A stretch of DNA of 64,000 bases from contig NZ_FOVL01000015.1 in NCBI RefSeq assembly GCF_900115145.1, forward strand, positions 1 through 64,000, written 5' to 3'. The notes under the pieces were generated by a model that had not been told where the DNA came from, searched no databases, and saw nothing but the letters and a program-made list of their open reading frames with translations. This DNA is from Salegentibacter flavus (GTDB taxonomy: Bacteria > Bacteroidota > Bacteroidia > Flavobacteriales > Flavobacteriaceae). Below are positions 1 to 7,682 of the stretch, in pieces. Made by a program: the position numbers and the translations under genes. Every line of letters starts with the position of its first letter. The stretch's first letter is position 1.

Positions 1-231
1 ACTACTAATGCCGTAGAGGGTTTTCACCGGCAGGTAAGAAAAGTAACCAAGACCAAAGGAGCTTTCACTAATGATATGGCGTTATTGAAGCTGGTTTATC
101 TGGCTACCCAAAGAATTGAAAAGAAATGGAACGCTCCACTGCAGAATTGGGGCTTGGTAGTTCAACAATTAGCCATTAAATTTGAAGGCCGACTGGAGTT
201 GGATTTAGCAACCAATAAAACGAAAAGCTAA
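1..231 (+). CDS. IS256-family (mutator-type) transposase, C-terminal fragment
   Basis: Frame 1 is open from the first base to a TAA at 229-231 and gives 76 residues. The peptide begins TTNAVEGFHRQVRKVTKTKG and continues with GAFTNDMALLKLVYLA, then a segment with PLQNW and QLAIKFEGRLELDL. This is the conserved C-terminus of IS256-family DDE transposases. The glutamate in TTNAVE (codon 6) is expected to be the third catalytic acid of the DDE triad. The two aspartates lie upstream of the window. The fragment is cut by the window edge, and nothing visible shows it to be a pseudogene. Confidence 0.9.
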   Translation, partial: TTNAVEGFHRQVRKVTKTKGAFTNDMALLKLVYLATQRIEKKWNAPLQNWGLVVQQLAIKFEGRLELDLATNKTKS

Positions 232-234
232 ATT

Positions 235-266
235 TTCCTCCTCCGGGGGTACCCCCGGAGGAGGAA
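235..266. repeat. Perfect 32-bp GC-rich palindrome after the transposase stop
   Basis: Bases 235-250 are the exact reverse complement of 251-266, centred on the TA at 250/251, with a CTCCGGGGG core. It begins three bases after the transposase stop codon. No T-run follows on the plus strand, so it is not a classical intrinsic terminator. It may block transcription into or out of the IS. The core resembles the CCTCCGGGGG core of the inverted repeat inside the aminotransferase gene at 28321-28350. Confidence 0.85.
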
Positions 267-292
267 GGAGACAGAGTTGAGCTAACACTCCC

Positions 293-730
293 GAAGTTTT
301 TTTGGTACTCTTCCGGTAAGTTTCTATGACGTTCTTGGTAATAGGATGGGAGAACACTTTCAGTGCTTCTACTTACATAAATATAAGTAGTATTATAATT
401 TGCTGCAATTACTTTTAATCTGCTAAGCTTATCAGTTAAGCTACTTTTGTTTTGATGGACTAAAAGCATTTCTTCAGAAATGAAAATGTTCTTGAATTTT
501 TTAAAATGAAAGTCTATCTCATAACAAACATATTTTAAATCATTATTTTGACCGGAACAATAGTTAAAAATAAGTTTGGATAATTCTTTTTTTCCGGATC
601 TGGGTTGAGTAATGCCACCATAAAACCATTCTTCTTTTTCTATTTTCTGTAAAAGATATTGAAAAGAAGTAGTACCAGTTTTCGGAGGGCCCAAATGAAT
701 AAACAGTCTTCCCTTGCTTTTTGACTTCAT
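293..730 (-). pseudogene. Sulfotransferase, N-terminal part, truncated by the IS element
   Basis: The minus strand encodes a sulfotransferase N-terminus. FIHLGPPKTGTTSFQYLL near its start is the P-loop-like 5'-phosphosulfate-binding motif of PAPS-dependent sulfotransferases, and YVSRSTESVLPSYYQ matches the 3'-phosphate-binding arginine/serine region. The most natural start is ATG at 728-730 (MKSKSKGRL); an in-frame ATG exists up to 802. About 146 residues remain, against 250-300 in the family. After residues EEYQKNF the frame runs into IS inverted-repeat and palindrome sequence and stops at 176, so the C-terminal half is lost. It is presumably a remnant of the polysaccharide locus. The missing half may lie beyond the IS, outside the window. 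Confidence 0.8.
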
Positions 731-1106
731 AATTTTTAAATTTTTACATCCATCTATTACTTCCTGAGGTCTCATCCTAGGACTTCTTGGTTGACTTTGC
801 ACCTCTTCCTAGATCTTCTCGAGAAATGGATAATTAACTAGATTTAATAAATTTCGCCTTGCGGCATTGTGATTGCAATCAACGAGTTATAGGTTTTTTC
901 TTCATGTATTGATTTTATGGGTCATAGGTAATAATACAACTCTAGATCCCATTTAGATCAATTATTAGTTAACAATACTTTAGGACAACCTTTCTCAGGA
1001 GAAGCCTTTTTAATCCAATTATGCTTTTATATTTGCACTTAAATTTATTTTCACTCTTAATCTAAACTAGATTTATAAGTTAAAAATGTATTAAATAAAT
1101 TGATAA
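731..1106. other. AT-rich intergenic region upstream of the ABC transporter
   Basis: No convincing gene is visible in these 376 bases, which separate the truncated minus-strand sulfotransferase from the plus-strand ABC transporter. The sequence is AT-rich. A TATATTTG element at 1028-1035 fits the Bacteroidota -7 consensus TAnnTTTG, though no good TTG -33 element stands about 19 bases before it. Confidence 0.5.
1028..1035 (+). promoter_or_regulatory. Candidate -7 promoter element for the polysaccharide operon
   Basis: TATATTTG matches the Bacteroidota sigma-ABfr -7 consensus TAnnTTTG exactly. Transcription would start near 1041, about 65 bases before the GTG start of the ABC transporter. The -33 element is weak, so this rests on one half-site. 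Confidence 0.4.
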
Positions 1107-2897
1107 GTGTTTAAAAATTTTATAAAAAAATATTTCGAAAGCTTCGTATATTTTTACTCATATTTAAGATATAGAGTTTTCTTAATAATCTTCTTTAGTA
1201 TTCTCGTTGGTTTGCTCGATGGATTTGGTTTAACAATGTTTCTTCCTCTACTTCAAATGGTTAGTGATAATTCACAAGTGGATCCCGAATCTTTAGGAAA
1301 ATTAAGATTTTTGGTTGATTTTTTTGGACAAGTGGGTATACCTCTTAATTTGATTTCCATTTTGGTACTTATGCTTATCTTTTTCTTTGGCAAGGCTGTA
1401 GTACAATATATAGGGGGAGTTTATAATGTAAATGTACGCGAATGGTTTATTAAAAAGATCAGGTTAGAAAATATAAAAGGTCTTAATAATCTAGCTTACA
1501 AATATTTTGTAATGGCAGATGTAGGTAGAATTCAAAATACCCTGACAGGGGAAGTAGACAAGGTAGCGGGTTCCTACTTTAATTATTTTAAAGCTTTTGA
1601 ATATGGTATTTTGGTTGCTGTATATATGGGGTTCGCCTTTACTCTCAATGCACAGTTTGCGATTTTGGTAACTATTGGAGGGGTATTGACTAATTTTCTT
1701 TATAAAAAATTGTATGAAAATACGAGAGGATTATCCAGAGATTTAACTGGTGAAAATAATGTTTTTCAAAGTTTAATTATTCAAAATGTTTCCAATTATA
1801 AGTATTTAAAAGCTACGGGGTCACTAGGCAAATATGCGAAAAAACTGGAAGATTCTGTTTTTAGAATTCAGGATAGTAATAAAAAAATAGGAAAATTAGA
1901 TGTATTGCTTACTTCTGGAAGGGAGCCTATTCTCATTACCGTTGTGGTTTTAGTAATAATTATTCAGACTACATTTTTAAGTGCAGATCTAGGATCAATT
2001 CTTATAAGCCTTATATTCTTTTATCGTGCTTTGAACTACTTAATGCAGATGCAGGTAAGATGGAATAAATTTTTAAGTTTTTCAGGTTCTCTTGAAAATA
2101 TGGCAAAATTCGGTAAGGAACTTCGAAAGAATAGGGAGACACATGGCTCAGAACTGCTGATGGAACCTATTGATAATCTCACCCTTAAGAATGTTTCATT
2201 TAAATATAATAACACAACGGTTATAGAAAATCTGTCATTCTCTGTTCAGAAAAATGAAACAATCGCGTTTGTAGGGGAAAGTGGAAGCGGGAAAACTACT
2301 TTGGTAAATATTTTAGCTGGTTTACTACCAATAGATTCCGGTAGTTTCTTTATTAATGGTAATAATAGCAATAATATTGAAATTTCAGAACTTCAAAAAA
2401 AAATTGGGTATATAACTCAGGACCCCGTTATTTTTAATGACACCTTATTTAACAATATTACATTTTGGGCTGAGCAAAATCAAGAAAATCTGGATAAATT
2501 TTGGAAGGCTGTTAAACAGGCTGCGATTTATGATTTTGTTGTTAGATTAGCACAGCAAGAAAATGAAGTCTTAGGGAATAATGGGGTGAATTTAAGTGGA
2601 GGTCAGAGACAACGTGTGTCTATTGCAAGAGAACTCTTTAAGAATGTGGAAATTTTAATTCTTGATGAAGCTACTTCAGCCTTGGATTCAGAAACAGAGA
2701 AAGCTATTCAACAAAATATTGATCTACTTAAAGGCGAGTACACTATTTTAATTGTAGCTCATAGAATTTCGACTATTAAAAATGCCGATAAAATAGTAGT
2801 TATGAAAAACGGAAGTATTTCAAATAATGGTAATTTCAGTGAATTAACTAAAAATTCTGTTTATTTTAAAAAATTGGTTGAATTGCAGGAAATATAA
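1107..2897 (+). CDS. ABC transporter, fused permease and ATPase (MsbA-like exporter)
   Basis: This is a 596-residue type-IV ABC exporter half-transporter, expected to work as a homodimer in the inner membrane. Residues 1-320 hold the hydrophobic transmembrane domain. The C-terminal ATPase has Walker A GESGSGKTT (about residue 389), signature LSGGQRQR (about 496), Walker B ILILDEATSALD (about 517) and the H-loop VAHRIST (about 550). The start is GTG at 1107; the in-frame ATG at 1086 runs straight into a stop. By position, at the head of a polysaccharide cluster with no visible Wzx flippase, it could flip a lipid-linked oligosaccharide. The family also exports lipid A and peptides, so the substrate is inferred. 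Confidence 0.85.
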   Translation: MFKNFIKKYFESFVYFYSYLRYRVFLIIFFSILVGLLDGFGLTMFLPLLQMVSDNSQVDPESLGKLRFLVDFFGQVGIPLNLISILVLMLIFFFGKAVVQYIGGVYNVNVREWFIKKIRLENIKGLNNLAYKYFVMADVGRIQNTLTGEVDKVAGSYFNYFKAFEYGILVAVYMGFAFTLNAQFAILVTIGGVLTNFLYKKLYENTRGLSRDLTGENNVFQSLIIQNVSNYKYLKATGSLGKYAKKLEDSVFRIQDSNKKIGKLDVLLTSGREPILITVVVLVIIIQTTFLSADLGSILISLIFFYRALNYLMQMQVRWNKFLSFSGSLENMAKFGKELRKNRETHGSELLMEPIDNLTLKNVSFKYNNTTVIENLSFSVQKNETIAFVGESGSGKTTLVNILAGLLPIDSGSFFINGNNSNNIEISELQKKIGYITQDPVIFNDTLFNNITFWAEQNQENLDKFWKAVKQAAIYDFVVRLAQQENEVLGNNGVNLSGGQRQRVSIARELFKNVEILILDEATSALDSETEKAIQQNIDLLKGEYTILIVAHRISTIKNADKIVVMKNGSISNNGNFSELTKNSVYFKKLVELQEI

Positions 2898-3020
2898 TTT
2901 GTCTAAATAGGAAGCTTATTATATTGAATAACAGTTTAAAGTTTAATAAAAAAACTTCTCCTGTAGGAAATTCAATATATTTTTTTCGAAATTTTTTTAA
3001 TTGTATAATATAAACAAAAT

Positions 3021-4034
3021 ATGGATTTAAAAGATAAATCAATATTAATTACTGGCGGCACAGGTTCCTTAGGGAAGGCCCTTACCAAACACATTTTAAA
3101 TTATAATTCCGATATTAAAAGATTGGTTATATTTTCTAGAGACGAACAGAAACAGTTTGCAATGGCTCAGGATTTCCCGGCGGATAAATTTCCTCAACTG
3201 AGATTTTTTATAGGTGATGTAAGAGATGAAGCTAGGGTAAAAAGAGCTTTAAAAGGAATAGATTATGTAATTCACGCAGCGGCAATGAAACATGTTCCTA
3301 TAGCCGAGTATAATCCTATGGAATGTGTGAAAACAAATATCATGGGTGCAGAGAATATAATAAATGCCTGTCTGGAAACCGATGTTGAGAGAGTCGTAGC
3401 TCTTTCTACCGATAAAGCTGCAGCACCAATAAATTTATATGGAGCAACTAAATTGGCTTCTGATAAATTATTTGTTGCCGCAAACAATATTACCGGGTGG
3501 AACCCGATTAAATTTTCGGTGGTGAGATACGGGAATGTTATGGGATCCAATGGTTCAGTAATTCCTTTTTTCCTTAAAAAGAAGAAGGAAGGAGTGTTGC
3601 CAATTACTGAGCCAACCATGACAAGGTTCAATATTTCCCTTCAGGGAGGAGTAGATATGGTGATGCACGCCCTGGAACATGCCTGGGGAGGAGAGATTTT
3701 TGTCCCAAAAATACCTTCTTATAAAATAATGGATATCGCTGAAGCCATAGGACCGGAATGTGAAAAGGCAGTAGTAGGCATTCGCCCCGGAGAGAAAATC
3801 CATGAGGAGATGATCACCGATTCTGACTCTTATTATACTTATGATCTTGGAAAGTATTATACTATTTTACCTTCTACCCATAAATGGAAATTGGAAGATT
3901 TTATAGAAAAATTTAATGCAAAAAAGGTTAAACCTGGCTTTCAGTATAATTCCGGTCAAAATGAAGAATGGGATTCAGTAGAAAATCTTCGAGATCTGAT
4001 AAAGGAACATGTAGATCCAACCTTTGAAGTTTAG
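3021..4034 (+). CDS. pseB: UDP-N-acetylglucosamine 4,6-dehydratase (inverting), PseB
   Basis: First enzyme of pseudaminic-type nonulosonic acid synthesis. It dehydrates UDP-GlcNAc and inverts C5 to give UDP-2-acetamido-2,6-dideoxy-L-arabino-hex-4-ulose in the cytoplasm. The Rossmann motif TGGTGSLG is at residues 11-18. The STDKAAAPINLYGATK block carries D131, K132 and Y140, which match the catalytic D/K/Y of H. pylori FlaA1. The length of 337 residues is normal for the short soluble PseB type, unlike the membrane-bound PglF-type enzyme at 29350-31326. The pseC start follows three bases after the stop, in operon arrangement. Confidence 0.93.
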   Translation: MDLKDKSILITGGTGSLGKALTKHILNYNSDIKRLVIFSRDEQKQFAMAQDFPADKFPQLRFFIGDVRDEARVKRALKGIDYVIHAAAMKHVPIAEYNPMECVKTNIMGAENIINACLETDVERVVALSTDKAAAPINLYGATKLASDKLFVAANNITGWNPIKFSVVRYGNVMGSNGSVIPFFLKKKKEGVLPITEPTMTRFNISLQGGVDMVMHALEHAWGGEIFVPKIPSYKIMDIAEAIGPECEKAVVGIRPGEKIHEEMITDSDSYYTYDLGKYYTILPSTHKWKLEDFIEKFNAKKVKPGFQYNSGQNEEWDSVENLRDLIKEHVDPTFEV

Positions 4035-4037
4035 TTT

Positions 4038-5252
4038 ATGAATAATCCAATTCCATACGGTCGCCAAAATATCACAGAGGAGGATATAGAGGCCGTTGTG
4101 AGCACTTTAAAATCTGATTATCTTACCCAGGGGCCTCGAATTGCCAAGTTTGAAGAAGCTTTTGCTGCTTATGTTGATAGTAAATATGCAGTGGCGGTTT
4201 CAAACGGTACTGCAGCCCTTCATCTTTGTGCGATGGCCCTGAATGTTCAGCCCGGGGATAAGGTAATAACCACACCTATAACCTTTGCGGCTTCAGCAAA
4301 TTGTGTGCGTTATTGTGGTGGGGAAGTGGTTTTTGCTGATATTGATCCTGAATCTTATTTGCTGGACATTAATAAAGTCAGGGAACTTTTGGAGGCATCT
4401 CCCAAAGGAACTTACCAAGGAATTATTCCTGTAGATTTTGCGGGGAGAGCTGTAAACCTAGAAGAATTCAGACAGCTTGCTGAAGAATATGATCTTTGGA
4501 TAATAGAAGATGCCTGTCACGCTCCTGGGGGTTACTTTGAAGACGCTAAAAGTCAAAAACAGTTATGTGGTAACGGAAATTTTGCCGATTTAGCCATTTT
4601 TTCCTTTCACCCTGTTAAACATATTGCCAGTGGCGAAGGCGGAATGATTACCACCAACGATAAGGAACTTTACGAAAAATTACTTCGTTTAAGAACACAT
4701 GGAATCATAAAGGATGAAAGTAAATATAAAAATACACCAGAATTCGCTATAGGTTTAGACGAATCCCGAATCCCGAATCCCGAATCCCGCTCTTATCCCA
4801 ACTGGTATATGGAAATGCAGGAATTAGGTTATAATTACAGATTAACCGATTTCCAGGCCGCCTTGGGAAATAGCCAGTTAAAAAGGGCAGATGAAGGTTT
4901 GGCCAAAAGAAGAGAAATTGCTGCGACCTATTTGAAGGCATTTAAAGAAAAGGATTACATTAAAGGTCAATCCGGAGTTGTAGAAGGACATGCCTATCAT
5001 TTATATGTACTTGAGGTAGAAGACAGGTTGGGACTATATAATTACTTAAGAGAAAATAAAATTTTTGCACAAATTCATTATATCCCCTGTCATTTAATGC
5101 CATATTACCGCGAGCTGGGATGGCAGGAAGGAGATTTGCCCGTTGCAGAACATTATTACAAATATTGTGTCAGTTTACCTATGTTTCCTACTTTGCAAGA
5201 AGAAGAACAGGACTTTGTAATAGAGAAGATTAATTCATTTTATGAAGATTAG
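4038..5252 (+). CDS. pseC: UDP-4-amino-4,6-dideoxy-N-acetyl-L-altrosamine transaminase, PseC
   Basis: PLP-dependent DegT/DnrJ/EryC1-family aminotransferase that aminates C4 of the PseB product. VSNGTAALHL near residue 57 and FSFHPVKHIASGEGG, with the Schiff-base lysine at K194, are typical of PseC. At 404 residues it is somewhat longer than the usual ~380. The extra length includes a loop (around residues 241-251) encoded by four copies of the heptamer CGAATCC at 4760-4787, just before the conserved MEMQELGYNYRLTDFQAALG block. The frame is intact at present, but changing the copy number by one or two would truncate the protein. The last 11 bases overlap the aldo/keto reductase gene. Confidence 0.93.
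   Translation: MNNPIPYGRQNITEEDIEAVVSTLKSDYLTQGPRIAKFEEAFAAYVDSKYAVAVSNGTAALHLCAMALNVQPGDKVITTPITFAASANCVRYCGGEVVFADIDPESYLLDINKVRELLEASPKGTYQGIIPVDFAGRAVNLEEFRQLAEEYDLWIIEDACHAPGGYFEDAKSQKQLCGNGNFADLAIFSFHPVKHIASGEGGMITTNDKELYEKLLRLRTHGIIKDESKYKNTPEFAIGLDESRIPNPESRSYPNWYMEMQELGYNYRLTDFQAALGNSQLKRADEGLAKRREIAATYLKAFKEKDYIKGQSGVVEGHAYHLYVLEVEDRLGLYNYLRENKIFAQIHYIPCHLMPYYRELGWQEGDLPVAEHYYKYCVSLPMFPTLQEEEQDFVIEKINSFYED
4760..4787 (+). repeat. Heptanucleotide tandem repeat (CGAATCC)x4 inside pseC
   Basis: Four perfect back-to-back copies of CGAATCC lie within the pseC coding sequence, followed by a partial CG. They encode a polar loop (ESRIPNPESR) that sits between conserved blocks. Because seven is not a multiple of three, slippage by one or two units shifts the frame. 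The reverse complement GGATTCG also occurs in the insertion inside the other aminotransferase gene (28349-28355). Confidence 0.95.
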
Positions 5253-6075
5253 GGAGAAATTAGGTTTAGGAACCGTTCAGTTTGGTCTCCCATATGGCAT
5301 ATCCAATAAAAGTGGGCAAACCCCTACAAAGGAGGTTGTTAAAATTCTCGATACAGCCAAATCTTATAAGATAGAAATTTTGGATTCAGCATCTGCCTAT
5401 GGAAGTTCTGAAGATGTACTTGGGCTAAATGATCTTTCCTACTTTAAAATGGTCTCTAAATTTATGCCACCATCCAAGGAGGAAGGTATTTCAGTCCAAT
5501 TAAACCAAAGCCTGGAAAAGCTGGGACTTAAGTCTTTTTACGGATATCTAGCCCATCGCCCTATGGATATTTTAGATCACCCGGAGCAGTGGGAAGAATT
5601 ACAAAGATTTAAATTTGAGGCTAAAGTAGAAAAAATTGGTTTTTCACTTAATGAGCTTCTTGAGCTAGAACAGCTTTTGGAAAAAGGATATTATCCGGAT
5701 TTAGTTCAGGTTCCTTATAATTACTTTGACAGGAGGTTTGAAACAGCTATAAAAGAACTAAAAAGTAGAGGTTGTGAAATTCATACAAGATCAGCATTTT
5801 TACAGGGTTTATTTTTTATGAATCCTCAGGAACTGGACAATTTTTTTGATGAAGTGAAGCCTCTATTAATTCAACTTCAGGAAAAATCTCCTTTAAACGG
5901 AGCGCTCTTAAAGTTTGTTTTGGATAAACCATTTGTTGAAAGAGTAATTATAGGAGTGGAAAATGAATTACAGTTATTACAGAATATAGAGAATTTAGAA
6001 AATGCACCTGATTTACCTGAATTAGAAAATAAAATAACTGATAAAATTTTAATACCCTCAAAATGGCCAGTTTAG
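5242..6075 (+). CDS. Aldo/keto reductase family protein in the nonulosonate operon
   Basis: A 277-residue protein with the aldo/keto reductase beginning LGLGTVQFGLPYGISNKSG and the DSASAYGSSEDVLG segment, whose Asp and Tyr match the family's catalytic Asp-Tyr pair. HRPMDI at about residue 106 fits the conserved active-site His region, and a C-terminal IIGVENELQLLQNIE resembles the cofactor-phosphate site. It overlaps pseC by 11 bases and the next gene by 13, so it is translationally coupled. It is not one of the six canonical Pse enzymes. It may reduce or oxidise a sugar intermediate or precursor; the substrate is unknown. Confidence 0.8.
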   Translation: MKIREKLGLGTVQFGLPYGISNKSGQTPTKEVVKILDTAKSYKIEILDSASAYGSSEDVLGLNDLSYFKMVSKFMPPSKEEGISVQLNQSLEKLGLKSFYGYLAHRPMDILDHPEQWEELQRFKFEAKVEKIGFSLNELLELEQLLEKGYYPDLVQVPYNYFDRRFETAIKELKSRGCEIHTRSAFLQGLFFMNPQELDNFFDEVKPLLIQLQEKSPLNGALLKFVLDKPFVERVIIGVENELQLLQNIENLENAPDLPELENKITDKILIPSKWPV

Positions 6076-6860
6076 AGAACGTTTTTAGTGTAAACTTAAA
6101 TCAGAAAGTAATCTTAGTTACCGGAGGCTATGGTTATTTGGGGAAAGCCATTACAGAAAGTTTACTTGCTCATAATGCCCGGGTTTTTGTGCTTGGTAGA
6201 GATAAGAATAAGTTTTATAAAGCTTTTGAGACCAATAAGAATTTAGATGAAAACCTTTTCTTTGAATATTGTGATATTTCGGAAACTGAAAGTATTAAAA
6301 ATGCTTTTTCAAATATTTCCCAAAAAAACACTGTTAATACTTTAATTAATAATGCGGTTTATTTGTCTGGGCAATCTCCCGAGAAGATGACAGATGAAGA
6401 TTGGTCGCGAGGGGTAGACGGTGTCTTGAATTCAGTTTTTAGAACAATTAGAGAAATAATACCGTATTTTAAAACTACCGGAGAAGGAAAAATTATTAAT
6501 GTCTCTTCTATGTATGGGATGGTAGCCCCAGATTTTAGTGTATATGATGAATCCCCGAATTTTTTGAACCCTCCTCATTACGGGGCAGCTAAAGCCGGTG
6601 TAATACAGCTTACAAAATATTATGCATCATATTTAGGAAAATGGAATATTAAGGTAAATGCGGTAAGCCCTGGTCCATTTCCTTCAAAGAAAGTTCAAGA
6701 GAATAGAGAATTTATAAATGAATTGAAACAAAGAACCTGTTTGGACAGGATTGGACAACCAGAGGATTTAGGTGGTATATTCACTTTCCTATCTTCAGAT
6801 GCATCTAATTTTATTACCGGACAAAATTTTACAGTTGATGGTGGATGGACTTCCAAATAA
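6063..6860 (+). CDS. Short-chain dehydrogenase/reductase in the nonulosonate operon
   Basis: A 265-residue classical SDR. It has the TGGYGYLG nucleotide-binding motif (TGxxxGxG), NNAV in place of NNAG, the catalytic serine in INVSSMYG, and YGAAK as the YxxxK motif, followed by NAVSPGPFP. It ends FTVDGGWTSK, like many SDRs. It overlaps both neighbours, and with the aldo/keto reductase it forms a two-oxidoreductase insert between pseC and the CMP-sugar transferase. It could tailor the sugar (for example by epimerisation or deoxygenation) to give a nonulosonic acid other than plain pseudaminic acid. That role is inference. Confidence 0.85.
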   Translation: MASLENVFSVNLNQKVILVTGGYGYLGKAITESLLAHNARVFVLGRDKNKFYKAFETNKNLDENLFFEYCDISETESIKNAFSNISQKNTVNTLINNAVYLSGQSPEKMTDEDWSRGVDGVLNSVFRTIREIIPYFKTTGEGKIINVSSMYGMVAPDFSVYDESPNFLNPPHYGAAKAGVIQLTKYYASYLGKWNIKVNAVSPGPFPSKKVQENREFINELKQRTCLDRIGQPEDLGGIFTFLSSDASNFITGQNFTVDGGWTSK

Positions 6861-7617
6861 AAAAATAGCTTTTATTATCCAGGCTCGTATGGCATCTACC
6901 CGTTTACCCGGGAAAATACTAATGCCTATGCCGATTGGGTCGGATAAAAGTTTATTATTTCGAATTGTTGAAGGGGTAAAAAAAATAAAAATCCAAAAAG
7001 AAATTTATATAGCAACTTCCTTAGATACCAAAAATGATCCTCTGGAGGCATTCTGTGAAATTAATAATATAAAATGCTATAGAGGATCCGAGGATAATGT
7101 TTTAAGTCGTTTTATTGATATTTTAAAGAGTGGTGAGTTTGACTATGTTGTTCGTTTAACAGGAGATAATCCTATAATAGATACAAACTTCCTTGAAAAA
7201 AGCCTTGCAGCACATGCTAATTCTCAAGTTGATTATACAATAACGAAAGGATTGCCTACGGGAATGAATTTTGAAATAATTACCACACAAGCTTTATTAA
7301 GTTTAGAGTTTCAAAAGCTTACGAAAGAAGATGAAGAACATGTTACCCTATTTTTGAGAAAAAGTGGAAGATATAATTTATCAACTTTTGAAGTTGAGAA
7401 AAATGAAAATTTAGAAGGGCTGCGTTTAACTATTGATTATCCTTCTGATTATTTGGTGTTATCTGCTATTTTTTCAATTGGCCATAAATTTAAAATTCCG
7501 GCAGGCCTGGATTTAATTAAATTTTGCAAGGACCATTATAGTTGGTTATTCGAAGTTAATAAATCTAATTATCAAAAAAAGTTTATAAATCCTTGGAAGA
7601 AGAAATACAACAAATAG
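6838..7617 (+). CDS. CMP-nonulosonate cytidylyltransferase (PseF/SpsF-like), frame switch near the end
   Basis: IIQARMASTRLPGKIL near the start is the nucleotide-binding signature of the SpsF/acylneuraminate cytidylyltransferase family. It would activate the nonulosonic acid with CTP to the CMP-sugar donor. The start is set at ATG 6838, 23 bases inside the SDR gene; longer in-frame starts to 6772 merely translate SDR sequence. Frame 0 gives 259 residues and ends NPWKKKYNK. At 7575-7581 it reads A AAA AAG, after which the -1 frame gives a family-like end (VYKSLEEEIQQIEPLLQEYE onward) stopping at 7682, for 281 residues overlapping the next gene. Either a base is missing from the A-run, the gene is truncated, or the ribosome shifts frame. 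Confidence 0.82.
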   Translation: MVDGLPNKKIAFIIQARMASTRLPGKILMPMPIGSDKSLLFRIVEGVKKIKIQKEIYIATSLDTKNDPLEAFCEINNIKCYRGSEDNVLSRFIDILKSGEFDYVVRLTGDNPIIDTNFLEKSLAAHANSQVDYTITKGLPTGMNFEIITTQALLSLEFQKLTKEDEEHVTLFLRKSGRYNLSTFEVEKNENLEGLRLTIDYPSDYLVLSAIFSIGHKFKIPAGLDLIKFCKDHYSWLFEVNKSNYQKKFINPWKKKYNK

Positions 7618-7682
7618 AGCCTTTACTTCAGGAATATGAGTTTGATAGACTATCTTCTTTTTTAAAAAATAAAGATGAGTAA
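7573..7682 (+). other. Slippery heptamer and -1-frame C-terminal extension of the cytidylyltransferase
   Basis: Codons CAA AAA AAG at 7573-7581 contain A AAA AAG in the exact phase required for -1 ribosomal frameshifting, as in E. coli dnaX. Reading on from 7581 in the -1 frame gives 33 residues of coherent, acidic and helical sequence. It ends with TAA at 7680-7682, overlapping the next ATG (7675) by eight bases, as neighbours in this operon usually do. Frame 0 stops at 7617 and leaves an otherwise unusual 57-base gap. The A7 tract lies at 7574-7580. Confidence 0.7.

Larger units (their letters stand above)
1..292 (+). mobile_element. IS256-family insertion sequence, right end only
   Basis: The window starts inside an insertion element. 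It holds the last 76 codons of a mutator-type transposase, a GC-rich perfect palindrome just after the stop, and a probable terminal inverted repeat ending near 292. The right boundary is inferred from the minus-strand gene that reads into it: recognisable sulfotransferase sequence stops at about 293, and beyond that its frame only translates IS sequence. The element's left end and target duplication lie outside the window, so the boundary is good to a few bases only. Confidence 0.75.

Noticed and set aside
3272-3631. 119-codon minus-strand frame within pseB
   Set aside because: It lies entirely antisense to a well-conserved enzyme and has no recognisable features.
6772-6837. Longer start for the CMP-sugar transferase
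   Set aside because: The extra 22 codons are SDR sequence in another frame; ATG 6838 places the IIQARMASTRLPG motif at its usual distance.
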